Assembly (NCBI GenBank): GCA_003993805.1
Contig: RSEF01000020.1
Location: 10,871,965-10,935,964 of the forward strand
From: Himantopus leucocephalus
Lineage: Eukaryota > Chordata > Aves > Charadriiformes > Recurvirostridae
Direction of reading: 5' to 3'
Length of the DNA stretch: 64,000 nucleotides
Shown: positions 1 to 11,800 of the stretch, piece after piece
How positions within the stretch are numbered: the stretch's first letter is position 1
Layout of the letters: each line of letters starts with the position of its first letter
Notes under the pieces: model-generated
What the model saw: only the letters and a program-made list of their open reading frames with translations
The model's database searches: none
What the model was told of the DNA's origin: nothing
Made by a program: the position numbers and the translations under genes

Positions 1-1078
1 ATTCTTTTTCCAACTTGGGAAAAACAACTCCAGTCCTCTGTAAAATGAGGCACAACCTGGCACCTAGTATTAACCGCATCTGTAAAGAGCACACCTTGCA
101 TTCTGAAGTGAGTTATAATATAGTTTTCAAGAAAATGGAGTAACAACATTTGCTTCATCATGAAATATAATACTAGATATTAAAAAAATCGTTTTAAAAC
201 AAGAAAGTGATACAGCACTACAATAGCTATTTTATACTGTTAATTTTGAGCAGTACAGTGACACTATTCTTTGCCTACTGTGAAAAGCATTGCCTGCAAA
301 TACCCGCTTCTGTGTTCTTTTGCCATACAATAAAATGAAGAAGTCAAATTTAAGTGCTTGTTTCTCCCTGGTACACGTTACATTCAGGCAGATAAAAGGA
401 GCAAGAAATCAAGCTTGAAGCCAAATTCAAAGGCAAACAATAAAGGTGAACATACTACTTCTGTGGGAAATCTGTTCACAGGGAGTGACCACGTTTCTGG
501 AAAACTCAGTCCTCTTTTATTCTCACTGAAATTTAACACATCAAACAAAAAGAACTGTCAGTCATCCAGTGTCAGGATTTTGCTCTTTGCTTAGATTTTT
601 GCCACTCTTAAAAGTAAAATCTATTATAGACCCTCCACCTCTGCGTACTCACATGTTGTGTGTGGTAACATCAATACACAGCCATTGACTACGGAGTTTC
701 CCCAAACTGCAAGGGAATATTTAGCGCTTTTAAGCTTACAATTAAAATGGAGCCTCATAGAATACTGTGGCTTTACAACGGCTCACACACAGCACTAATT
801 TAGCAAGGGACATGGTATGCCACTTTAGAATCTTTTAAATAAAATATTTTGGCCCTTGCTCCTCTCTTCCCCACTGACCAGCTAACTTAACTCATCCTGA
901 AGCAGAATTTTCATCATTATAAAAATATGAAGTCCTTTAAATCTCATCTCTCCAAACAGGAGACTGGCTATAAAAGACCTTAAAAATAATATTAAAAGCT
1001 CTAATCATTCAACTGTCTGCAAAACAGACAGTAGGATATACTTTATATTTGCAAAACCTATTTTAACCTTTGCAAAAC

Positions 1079-1417
1079 ATATTTTTTTAACATGGACTTT
1101 TCTCAGCTGCGTGCTTTTAAGATTAGAGTAACGGGGAGTTTAGAATGAAGCGTGCACAGGAAAAGTGAAATCCCTGAGCAGCCCGACCGCAGCCGGTCTC
1201 CTTGTTCAGCCGCAACTCACGCCTGCCGGTTTCAGCACGCCGAGGTTNATATTTTTTTAACATGGACTTTTCTCAGCTGCGTGCTTTTAAGATTAGAGTA
1301 ACGGGGAGTTTAGAATGAAGCGTGCACAGGAAAAGTGAAATCCCTGAGCAGCCCGACCGCAGCCGGTCTCCTTGTTCAGCCGCAACTCACGCCTGCCGGT
1401 TTCAGCACGCCGAGGTT
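1079..1417. repeat. Perfect 169-bp direct duplication around a single N
   Basis: Bases 1079-1247 are repeated as 1249-1417, separated only by the N at 1248. I see no mismatch between the copies. Exact identity plus a one-base N at the junction is the pattern left when two overlapping contig ends are joined without collapsing the overlap. A true recent tandem duplication is less likely. Confidence 0.9.
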
Positions 1418-1419
1418 CC

Positions 1420-2075
1420 CCATCCCAGCTCCCCGACTCTCCGAGGCACAGCCCAGAGCGGCAAGCCACGGAGCCGAGACAGGGCGGGAGCNGCCACGGA
1501 GCCGAGACGGGGCGGGAGATGGTGTGCAGAGACAGCAGCGGGCGATGGACGTGCCCACGTCAGCAGGGGCTGCCGGTGAGTGCACGGGGAAAAGGCGGTG
1601 AGGGGAAATTCTGGAAGGAATTTTAAATCCCTTATTCTCTAACTAGCTTATGACAACGTTACAATGAGGAAGTGATAATGCAGCGGCTTCAGGTGGAATT
1701 AGTTCTTTTAAACTAGTTTTATTACAGTTATGTAAAACTGTTGTAATTACCTAAAAAATTACTAAATATATTATTCACAGAACATCATTATTGCAGCATT
1801 GTACCTTTAAAAACGCTCAACACTAGAACGGATATAGGTCTATCTTGCAATCCCTTATACTGAGGAGGTTATTAAGCTCGAGGAGGCACCAGAGGCGAGA
1901 GGTATGCACCGCCCCAGCAGCCTCGGCGCCCTCCCGGCCTCCTCCCGGGCAGACTCCGCATGGAGTCTTCTCCCCCAGCCCCGTCCTCCCCTTCCAATGC
2001 GGATCTCTGCTCCCAGGCAGTGCCGGAGCCCTGACCACAAACCACCGAGGCCGAAGGGGACCTCTGCGCTGAGGT
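1420..2075. other. Two GC-rich patches (about 1420-1600 and 1880-2075)
   Basis: Both are rich in C and CpG and separated by AT-rich sequence. The first adjoins the duplication scars at 1248 and 1492. GC richness may have caused the assembly trouble. No exon is recognised. Confidence 0.4.
1465..1518. repeat. 26-bp near-identical duplication flanking an N
   Basis: The segment gccacggagccgagac plus agggcgggag (1465-1490) recurs at 1493-1518 with one mismatch. The bases cN (1491-1492) lie between. It sits in a GC-rich patch just after the larger duplication and may be a second assembly scar or a local GC-rich repeat. Confidence 0.7.
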
Positions 2076-2839
2076 ATACTGTACAAAACTCTGCTAAAGT
2101 TAAATTACTGCCACATTCTCTGGAAATCGTAACTTTAGTCACTTTAGTCCCCCGTTCCTCAGGGAAAGGAGAAAGGACAAAGAAAGATTCTAGCCGTTAT
2201 GGTTGTGAAGCAAGCACAAAATGGTGCGGTGAGCTCTAGCTGTGCTGGTAGCACGAAACAAACACACTGAGAGCTGGAAAAGAACTTCATCTCAGCGCGC
2301 ATTAACTCTGAAACTCCAGTGATGCTGGTTCATGCGGTTTCATTTTATTACACCGAAAAGAAAGTATCACAAAGCCTATGAATAACAACTCGTTTTTGCA
2401 TCACAAGTGGATGGACTCCACCACCCCACGCTCAATCCCGGCCGGGCACCACGGAACCGGGGGAAGAAAAGCCCCACTGAAGAGCACAAGGTGGGCATTC
2501 AAGTTCCAGAAAATTTCCAAATTCCACTGGATGACTAAAAGCTGTAAGATTCCAGTAGAGGACACACATCTTGACCCTCTCTTTGTCTGCAGAGGGCAGT
2601 GTCTCATGTTTGCATTTTAAATGGCTGAAACCCTAAACCTAAATTATTTATTAACAGATTAAAAATTTCCTCTTCTACACGAAAGGAACATTTAAACAGT
2701 CTCAAGAGAAGAACTGAACTAAACCAGATACTAAAAATCACGGGGCAGAATTGCTGCAGTGGGAAAGATGAGAAGGGGTCGAAGGAGGTATATCTCTTCC
2801 CCAAAGGTAGAGCGTATTCCCCCGTGAACACATGTCAAG

Positions 2840-3180
2840 GGGTTACGAACCCAGCCGGGGCTTTGGCCGCCCTTACAAAGCTGTGCTCCATACCCCAGTC
2901 TATTATTTTGCACAAAGACATAAACCCAGCAACCCTCCTACAACGTCTTACTGCAAAGAGGCACCCAGGGATGCGCAGCACCCTCCAGCGTGGCAGCTTT
3001 GGTTCAAACACGTGCCCAGAACCCGGTGGACGCCGGGGGCTCCCGGCCCAGGGGCTGTCCCGGCTGTGCCCCCCAGCGCCCGGCCGGGACACAGAGGCAC
3101 GCAGTGGCTGTCGGCAGCGACCGGGGCCCAACTGAGCCGGGACAGGCTCACCTACTGCTCTGGTACCTGGAACGAGAGAC
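2840..3180. other. GC-rich patch
   Basis: Sequence with cccggcccaggggctgtccc and many CpG. Overlapping frames on both strands arise from the composition. A minus-strand donor-like GTGAG occurs near 3145 but I see no matching coding signal. Confidence 0.35.
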
Positions 3181-6100
3181 TGCGCTTTAAGAGTGCTGAA
3201 GACAATTGCAGGATTTCCATTTGTTCTGCATTACTATAATTAGAGCTTCCGGATCAGGGCTTACGCTAGGAACAGCGGCAGACCGCAAGGTGGAAGAGAC
3301 CCGGATCAGATGGGTCAGAGAAGGAGAAAGACTGGCGAGAAATGCAGTGGTTCTGGTGGGAAGGAGGTGTGTTCTGCCATGACTTACGCCTATCAGGTGC
3401 TTACACATACACAGCCTCGACACATTACGACCATATGCGAAACAGCTTTTAACAGCACTTTAACTCCACTTCCTCTACTCAGCAGCAAATTATTAGATTC
3501 ACCACAAAAAAGAGTGCCTAAGTGCAGCAACTGATACATTACACAGAAGTTAGTAATGAGACTACTAAATATAGCCATTCTCTGTTTTCGCCTGCATTTT
3601 CCAGCCTAAGACATTTTTGCAGCATCTCGAACACAGGAGCTGCCCCGTATTGACTGCGGTGCTCAGAACTCGTGACAGGCACAGAGCTCTCGATACGGCA
3701 CTCTCCCCCTGCCACGTCCCACCCACGTTTGGGTCCTACAGCCTCCGCTTGGAAAGCCACAGTCAGCTCCTTTGTACAAACGCACGCATGCAGGGAGCCC
3801 GGGGAAAAGACTGCCAAGAAAGGGATGAGAAAATTAAAAGAGATCTGAGATGCTGATCAGCCGTGCCAGAATTATACACTGCATCTAAATACAGGTTTTA
3901 AGGGAACATCGTTGGAGTACTTCCGCAGATAAGCATATCCTTCATTTTAATTAAAAAAGAAAAATTCCCTCCTTTGAATGAGCCCACTTCCATTTGAGAG
4001 AACTATGGTTTATTAACACGTTATGATTTTCTGTTTCTCTGCTTAAAGACAGCAGAATCAGAGGCTGATATAATTTACATTCGGGTCCCTGACTTTCTTG
4101 CGGCACCAAACACAGGCTCAGTGTAAAAAGGAAAAAGCCCAACCGCCCAAGCCCCATGCTGCTCTGCAGCAGAACCCCCTCCTGGTACCTACGTTCAGTT
4201 TTACCAGTGTAAGCGGTTTAGTGGAGTTACAGTCCAAAGGCATCCCCAGGAAGAAAAAAAATCTTCAGCTAATGTCACAACTGAAAAATGCAACTTTCCT
4301 AATGTAGTACTGATTTCTAAGAAGTACGTATGTGGGGAAACTGCCATACATTAACACAGACATATACGCGCCTTGCTCTGTAGAAATCTCTTTCAGCCTT
4401 CTGCACGTCCAGCATTAATCCATTATGCTGCTCTGTGGTGCGGACGTTAGGAACAAATGCGAAACAGTTCAGAATTTAAAAGATACACTATTTAAACACA
4501 GACACTACAACCCGATTTGCCCTGCAATCCATAGATGTATAAAAGCAGCATACTCTTGTACAGATCCTGGTAATTACAGAGTTTTGTTTCAAAAAAACAC
4601 AATGTTTCATACAATATAAACACAGTAATTGTCACTTTATCTCACAATCTACACTGTGATTTTGATTACGCACAACAAAGGGACTGCTCATGAGAACTGA
4701 ACTGCGAGGGTAAATCGCACCCCTCGTAATAACAGTAACAAGCCTGGGTTCATTAGTGTTTGTTTGTTTGTTCTTAAAAGGTATTTGTTGAATTATTACA
4801 AACATCTGGTACAGACTGGTGAAAAAAGAAAGAGGTACTGGGTGCGGCACTAATCTTTCATTTGTATGACTTGTCTTGAGGGAAATCAGTTTCATATTCT
4901 TGACAGCCACGTGACTTTATCAGAAAGCCACAGCGCACAATTTCAGCATAATTAGCAGGGCCTTCTTAAATACAGCCCAGAAGAAAGCTCTGAGGGACGC
5001 TAACATGTTTCACAGCGTTAGGGAAAGTCAGCGCTGAAACGGAGGTACCGCTCTGTGCAGAACAGCAGAAATCTTGCCTATTTTTAGTTCACAATGCCAA
5101 TAAGAAAACAGTTGGGAGCCTAATGAAAATACCTTGGTGACAAATGTAATGGACCGAACACTAAAGTTACTATTTTTAAATAAAGTTCCTAATTATCTTT
5201 CAAAACAAGAAGCAATTAAGCAGTAGTGGAGCGACGGCTTCCCAAGCGTCTGGCGAGGCTTGGCTCCAGCCAGGTTGACACTGGGAAACAGCTCAACACC
5301 TTTCTGATCCTAAACATTGGTTGAGGGCCAGGCTCGGGGTTTGGTTGGGTTGTGGGTTTTTTTAGTTTAATGAAAGCAGTTCTGCTCTGACCTGTCCAGT
5401 CCTGCCCTGTTTTTCCCGGCCCGCTCCGCAGTCGCCCCCCTGACAAGCAGCGAATGCCTCCGCAGCTGCACAATTCCCAACGCACCCGCGCCGCAAGAAG
5501 GTGGAGAGGAAACCAGAAACGGGGCTCGTCATGCCTGAAGAGAGCCGGTGAAAACGATAAATGGTAACAAACTGCTTGGATGTTAGAGTCGTTCAGCTCC
5601 GTGGCGGAGAGGTGGGCAGCGGAGGACTCTGGAGGTGATGGTGAAGGAGCAAAGAGCTCTGAGCGTGCAGAGGAACTCACAGCACTGAGCGCACCCATAT
5701 CTGCCAGTTTACTGAACGAGCCACATAAATCACAATGAAGTGAGTTATAATCTGACATGTTCTTCTCCAAATAGCTCTTTAAAACTAGACATTTTAATTA
5801 CTGGTTCCCTTGATAACACAGTGACAATGAGTATCTTATACTTGTAACCTCACATAAGACTATTCCACACTTCATACATGCTGCACACCTCATTTTTGAA
5901 ACAAACGTTAACAATAAGGGTAGAGAATTAGAGTTAGCATTGAAAAGATGCAGATAACATACTAATATCTAAATTTTGATGTGATATAGCAGGATCCTGG
6001 AGTCTGGAATGCCCATTTGGGGAATATCTCATCTATGCTGGTAAGACAGGAGAAGATCCCTAAACCCATCCTCACCCCACCTTCCACAAAACCACTTAAT

Positions 6101-6269
6101 CACGTCAGGATTCTTGATGACACTGCAATACTTCTTGGCATTAGTACCATGGAAGACTGAACAATAACGTCCTTCACCCATCTGATTTCATTTAAAACCT
6201 CACACTATCCAAAATCATCCAGGGTTTTTGCAGATGGCAGCTTTTATATTCTTCTTGAAGAAGAGACAG

Positions 6270-6340
6270 GGCAATGCCAATTTACAAGCGGGGAAACTAA
6301 GATTCACCCAAGTTTGGCCTCTGGTAGCAAAACATGTGGA
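6270..6340 (-). mobile_element. MIR-like SINE fragment
   Basis: The plus strand reads caatttacaagcggggaaac, then taag, cacccaag and ctctggtagcaa. This resembles the reverse complement of MIR (ccattttacagatgaggaaac, tgag, gcccaag and the tagtaag region). Divergence is high and the assignment is by eye. Confidence 0.4.
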
Positions 6341-6888
6341 TCCTAAAGCAGTTCAGCTCCGTGAACAGAGGAGAACCGGGAGTCCCCCAGCAGAAATGGT
6401 GAAGAGGAGATGCTCAGGCTGAACCAAGACCAGAGCTGAGACTGCGTACCTGAGCTGCAAAATCTGTTCTTTGCGGCACTCGTACTGATAGGCAGAGCTA
6501 GTAAGACCAAAATAAAATCACTATCAGTAGACTCGAGCAAGATTGGTTCAGTCTTGAGACTCAATTTGACGAAAGAATATCCAGAGAAGAGCCACAGTCT
6601 TTATGAAGCTACGTAAGAAGACCACCTTGCCAGATACGAAGCTTCAAGACACCTAACTTTTATAAACTGTCCCTGACTTCATAACATCACAAACGAGTAA
6701 TTAAAATCCAACTGGGATGTCTTAGTAGCAAAAGTGGTGGACAGTGTGTTCCAGACATGGTCTTCAGCAACTCTGTAAGTATTACCAACATTGGCAAATC
6801 AACACAGTTTGTGGGGGTTTTGTGTGTATATTGCTATTTCCATTCCTTTATAAAAATTATTTAAGCTTCAGAAGGGGTTTTGTTTTGG

Positions 6889-6903
6889 TTTTTTTTTTTT
6901 TTT
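6889..6903. repeat. T15 run
   Basis: Uninterrupted thymines just before a GC-rich patch (6945-7100). Confidence 0.9.
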
Positions 6904-7894
6904 AATTGTAAGACCATGAATCTCTTGGCAAAGATCACGCAGTGCTACCTGGGCACCTGGACCCGGCTGGATGCGGCTCCCAGCAGCTCCCGGGGCAGCC
7001 CCCTCCAGAGCCCATGGCTGTTGCCCCCCGGCTGCAGCAGCCTTGCCCGGGGCTGCCCTGGGGCAAGGGGAGCCCTGCAGAGCACCAAGGCGCCTCGCAG
7101 ACTCTACAGAATGTTCACCGGGCAGCCAACACCTCTCACGTCTAAATTACCACCCAGACACTGAAACCCCTCACTTGCGTAAGGAATACACTACAATTCA
7201 GCTTTACTGGGGGATACCCTTCTTGGAGACTTAAGTAGCGTATCACAATACAAATATAGTTAACACAGAATTACATTTAGCTGTAACAGCCGATTTTAAC
7301 ATGTTTCAGCTACAAAATAAATGTGTAACATACTATAGACTAATCAGTTCAAAGATGGTATTTCAAATCACAAAACCTATCAATGACATCCTGCCTACAA
7401 AATTATTCTTAATCACATGTAAAATTAGCTAGCAATTTCTTTCAGTTTATTTAGGACTTAATCACATACTATAAAAAAATACTTAAAAGACCACTTAAGT
7501 TCAGCTTCAGTTTGATACACTTGTTCACCTAATATGAGCTTCATCTATTTTTTAATTTTTAACCTGCCCCTCCTGAAGTAAGGATTTTATGACCATGTTC
7601 TCTGCATGCAAGCACATGGTCTCAATAAACTTTTGAGCCTGCTGGTAAATTTATACCAAATGTACTGCAGACATCTTTGTCAGGGGTCCCTCAAAAATAA
7701 TAAATTCAGCAATACCTGTGAATGCAGGCAAGCACCCAGACCCAAGAAATTTAAATTAAGTCCCCATTGAAGGAAAGGCTTCGGTGTATCATCAAACAGG
7801 GGCGTTCACAGGAGAGGAAAAGGAGGGAGAGAACGCACAAGTCAATGGCATCAAGTGCCCCCTCTCCCTGGGACCGGCAGCGATGTTTCAGCCC

Positions 7895-7963
7895 AGGGAA
7901 CAATTGGGAATCGAACCTGGCGCTTCCCCATTGGACCAGCAAATGTACTGGCCTCATTTCATC
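7895..7963 (-). pseudogene. tRNA-like relic (tRNA-Ser pseudogene or SINE head)
   Basis: On the minus strand GGTTCGATTCC (7907-7917) is a perfect Pol III B-box. Upstream lie GGCCAGT, similar to the serine tRNA D-arm GGCCGAGT, and TTGCTGGTCCAATGGGG, similar to the tRNA-Ser(GCT) anticodon and variable-arm region TTGCTAATCCATTG. About ten D-loop bases appear missing. The acceptor and T stems do not pair, so it is not a functional tRNA. It may be a decayed tRNA copy or the head of an old tRNA-derived SINE. Confidence 0.35.
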
Positions 7964-8309
7964 CTTGTATCAGAAATTTTCTGTTGCCTCCTATCTTTTG
8001 GAACCCTGTTGCTTTGAATTCCTTTTTTAAAGCAAGTCTTTAATGAGGTTTTACAATATCTCTTTAGGTCTTAGTTTGATAAAAGTATTCTCCTAATTGT
8101 CGTCTTCTAATCTTGAAACGTTCCTTTCCTGCAGCAATACAGCACGAGTGATAAGAGCGCTCACAAAGAAAACAACCACCCGTGCTCCAAAAGCTGTCGT
8201 GCTTGCTGACGGCGAACATCAGAAACAGCAGATCCCAAGGTCATGCAACACGTTCCAGCAGCTACTCACCCACCACGGCAAGTAAACTGCAAAATCCTAA
8301 AAACACTGG

Positions 8310-8620
8310 TCCCACCTGCTCCGCGTTCGCGGCCACGGGCGGGCCCGGAGGAGCACGCCGTTTCAGCAAGCCCTCTCCCGCAGGCGCCGCGCTCCCTGCG
8401 CCCGGCGCGGGCTCTGCCAGCACACCCTCCGCCAAACCCACGCGGCACCGGCTCTTACGTCAGTCAGGCAAAAGTGATGCCATCGGCGCCGCACTCCTCG
8501 TTTCCTCAAGCAATTATTTATAGCTTGCCCTGTGCTTTGCGCCTGCAGACCTTCCTGCTGCGGGAGGGATTCCTGGCGAAGGCCGCGCAAGTCTTCCATT
8601 CCACTTGTTTCTGTATCGTA
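8310..8620. promoter_or_regulatory. CpG-rich patch, possible small CpG island
   Basis: A dense run of CpG (gcgttcgcggccacgggcg, then ggcgccgcgctccctgcgcc) of about 300 bases, one of the most CpG-rich segments in the window. No TATA box or recognisable first exon was identified. Its lack of stop codons explains the overlapping frames on both strands. Confidence 0.3.
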
Positions 8621-8856
8621 TTCAATTGTTTGTTCAAATCACAGCTCAAAACAAATCTCATTCAGGGCTTTTTCTGTTTGCACAAGGTTGCAAAAGCACA
8701 GGAGGAAAGGCGGAGTGAAAATGAATTCTCAGGAACTAATACGAGTTTCAACAGTCGCTTTGATTGATTCTCAACACTCGACAGCTACGGGTTTTACAGC
8801 ACGACCGTAATCCCAGAGCACCATATCATTAAGTCTGATACTAACAATTCAACATG

Positions 8857-8896
8857 TTTTTTTGTTTGGTTTTTTTTTTTTGTTTTTTTTTTTTTT
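8857..8896. repeat. T-rich homopolymer tract with G interruptions
   Basis: Four blocks of T separated by single or double G. Low complexity. Confidence 0.9.
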
Positions 8897-11800
8897 AAAT
8901 AAAGTTATGGGAATTTTGCAGTAAAACTGAGCACATTTTTTAAATTAATGGGTAAAACTTCAATAAATACGCAGGTCTAGTACACCCTAGGTGCATGACA
9001 ACCTTACAGAGTTTACATAAACGCAACTCCTCCTCTTAACTTCTCATCCTGTCTAACTCATTGTACCAAACAGACTGACCGCTACCTGTCTTCACAAACC
9101 ACAGAGGATGTAAGGATCACTGTGTACACAATACTCCACTATTTTACTGGTTCAAATTTAAAAAAGTACACGTACTTGAGTGAGAATTAAGATTACTGAA
9201 GTTTCACCTGCAGCAAATAGAGTTATTTTTAGGGTGAATTTGTTGCACTTTCCCTACCATAAAAAAGTATATTCTCTCGTGTTGTAAAATGCACCAGTTG
9301 TGAGTGTATCAGCTTTGCACCAGCAGCCCGATACGGTGTTTACCGCAACAGTGAGATCCCCTCACTCCAGGAACGCGCAGCATCACTTAAAGGATGAAAG
9401 GCTGCGCGGCAGAACCCCGCCGAATCTATGTCATCGGCGGTATTTGTGAAACCTGCTGTTAGTGAATTAACTGGCAGTGGGAGAAACCCCACTTCCTTTA
9501 AGAGAGTTCCTGTAAGGATGAATCCAGCCTATCGAATTTTTCTTAATGTTTACAATCACGAAAGAAAAACAAAATTGTGTAGCGATGCTATGTCAGTAGT
9601 TGCATTTAATGACCTTGTGTAACACTGCAACATACTAATTTCTTGAATACAGTATTTTGTGTCAAGTCTGCAACGACACTGATTTACTGCTCAAAATGGA
9701 CTGCGCATTCAGTCAGGGCTTTGAATGCATTCATGAAATCTTGTTTACTAATGTATTAATTGTTTGAGAAATACCGATCATTTTAATTACAAGGAAAATG
9801 ATTTATGAAGTCTCAAAACTTAACAAATAATCAATTAAACTAATCAACAAAAACCAACCCTACACATCCCCTGGATTAAAAGCTGGAAACACTGCTTTTC
9901 AAGGTGGCAACTCTTCAACTAACCCCGGAGAAGTTTAGCGTTACATATACACGTGTAGACAAATCACGCAGTCAGTTACACGCAGAACAAGCAACCTGCC
10001 AGGGTACGTCACTAATTCTCCTTCTGTTACAAACTTGTACCTATCAACAGAGCAAGAGACCACTATGACACTCACAGCACCTCCTCCAAAAGCCTCAGTG
10101 GACAAAAGATGTTTTTTCATATATTCCTTGCACATTCTCTCACACTGTTAACTAATGCCACAACAAAAGCTTTGAGGATGGGAAAAGGAAAGAGTGGGAA
10201 GCAATGGGGAACCTGTTGCCATTAAAATGCAGAAGTTAGAAAAATTTAAATTAACAGAAGGTTTTGGCTTATATTCCATCTCCCGCTGTACTGCATTTCA
10301 ACTTTTCCCCTTCACCCATAAAAAAAATTCCCCTGCATTTGAATTTGTACGTTTGCAGAGAACAGCGCAACAAAACCCAAAGCAGAAGTGTGGAGAGGTA
10401 TCAGAAAGATGTTGACTAGGAAGTCCAGCTACTACTGAACCAAACAGACAATTACAAAGCAATTACAAAAATATGCACCTGACATTTGCTTTAAAAACGC
10501 TCAAGATTTTTTCTTCTTTTTTTGAAATATAAATCTTAGGGCTTGTGTGCATTTTGTCATTTATATGTATTATGTGTTTATTAAAATGTTTAAAATCATT
10601 TGGTGATTCAAGCATAGTATTCTTTATCAAACACACAGTTTGCAGTTTTTACCACTAGTAACAAGGAATCTGTCATTCTCTTTAGTGAATTATTTTTAAC
10701 TCTATGTTAATTAACCCTATGGGTATAAGCAAATCATCAAGAAATTGGGCTACAGAACAAGTTTGTCTGCAGAATTCTGAACTGCGGCCAAATACTTTTA
10801 GTACAGAATTATCTTATGAAGCTGCATCATTCTTCAGTTTATAGAGCAGTAGTTACTCATACATTCACATACATCGATAACATCAACTTTGGTTTTAAAG
10901 CAGACTATGAAAGTAAATATTAGCCAAGAGATACATCCTGAGCAAACTACCAACTGGACTCAGCGCAGTCTTCTTCACCTGCCAGAATGGCAATATGCGG
11001 GTTATTTAGTCCTGCCATCATGACGCTGTCTTGATGTGCTTTTGCTATTCAAAATGAAACGTCTCCATCAGAGGAATGAGCAAACTACTGAACAAATCGT
11101 GAGGACGTCTACTTACGATCACAGAGGAAATTTACTATTTTATGGACAAATTTTATTTAAATAAAATGTTAACATTCATGCCAAAGTTTCAAAAAAAACC
11201 TCTTGAGCAAGCGTGTGCCCAACCTGAGCAAATTTTGTGCATGTGTGTTTGTTCCTGAAACAGAGGAATAGCTGTTGAATGAGCAAACGCACCATTTGCA
11301 CGTGAAAGCAAATGTAACCCACTGAGGAACGAACACCCATTTCCGCTACATCGGGCACCCGGAGCCCTCGCTCGAGGGTATACCCTTAGCTCTCGCAGGC
11401 ATTACCAAATGATTCGCTCAAACAAAAAGGCAAAGTGGGACTGTCTGGATGCAGGACTGGGTCAAGAACTTGGGGAAGAAGTTCCAACCCAGCTCTTCCC
11501 GCCCTTGGGATCAGGTCAGCCCTCCCTCCAGCTGATGGCAAATCCCCAATAGTCACAACCGGACACGGAAAGGAAGTCCCATCTGCAGCCAAAGGCCAGA
11601 AAGGAACTGACACATTAACAGATGTGTGGAACAAAGGAGAAATAAAAGTGGCAAAGGAACGAGGGCGATGGGTGCGGGGGGGTTGCAAGGGCAGAGCCAG
11701 AGAGAGCGGAGGCAGAAAGCGGATCCCTGCAGCAGACAGTTGCACCCTTTCACAAGAATTCAGAACCATGCGGTGGGGATCGCACAGGCCTCGAAAGCCT

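Noticed and set aside
5216..5770. 184-codon minus-strand open frame
   Set aside because: No recognisable domain. It is low complexity in places and lies within an intron over a GC-enriched segment. I judged it a chance frame.
8243..8767. 174-codon plus-strand open frame
   Set aside because: Created by the CpG-rich patch 8310-8620; several other frames on both strands are open there too.
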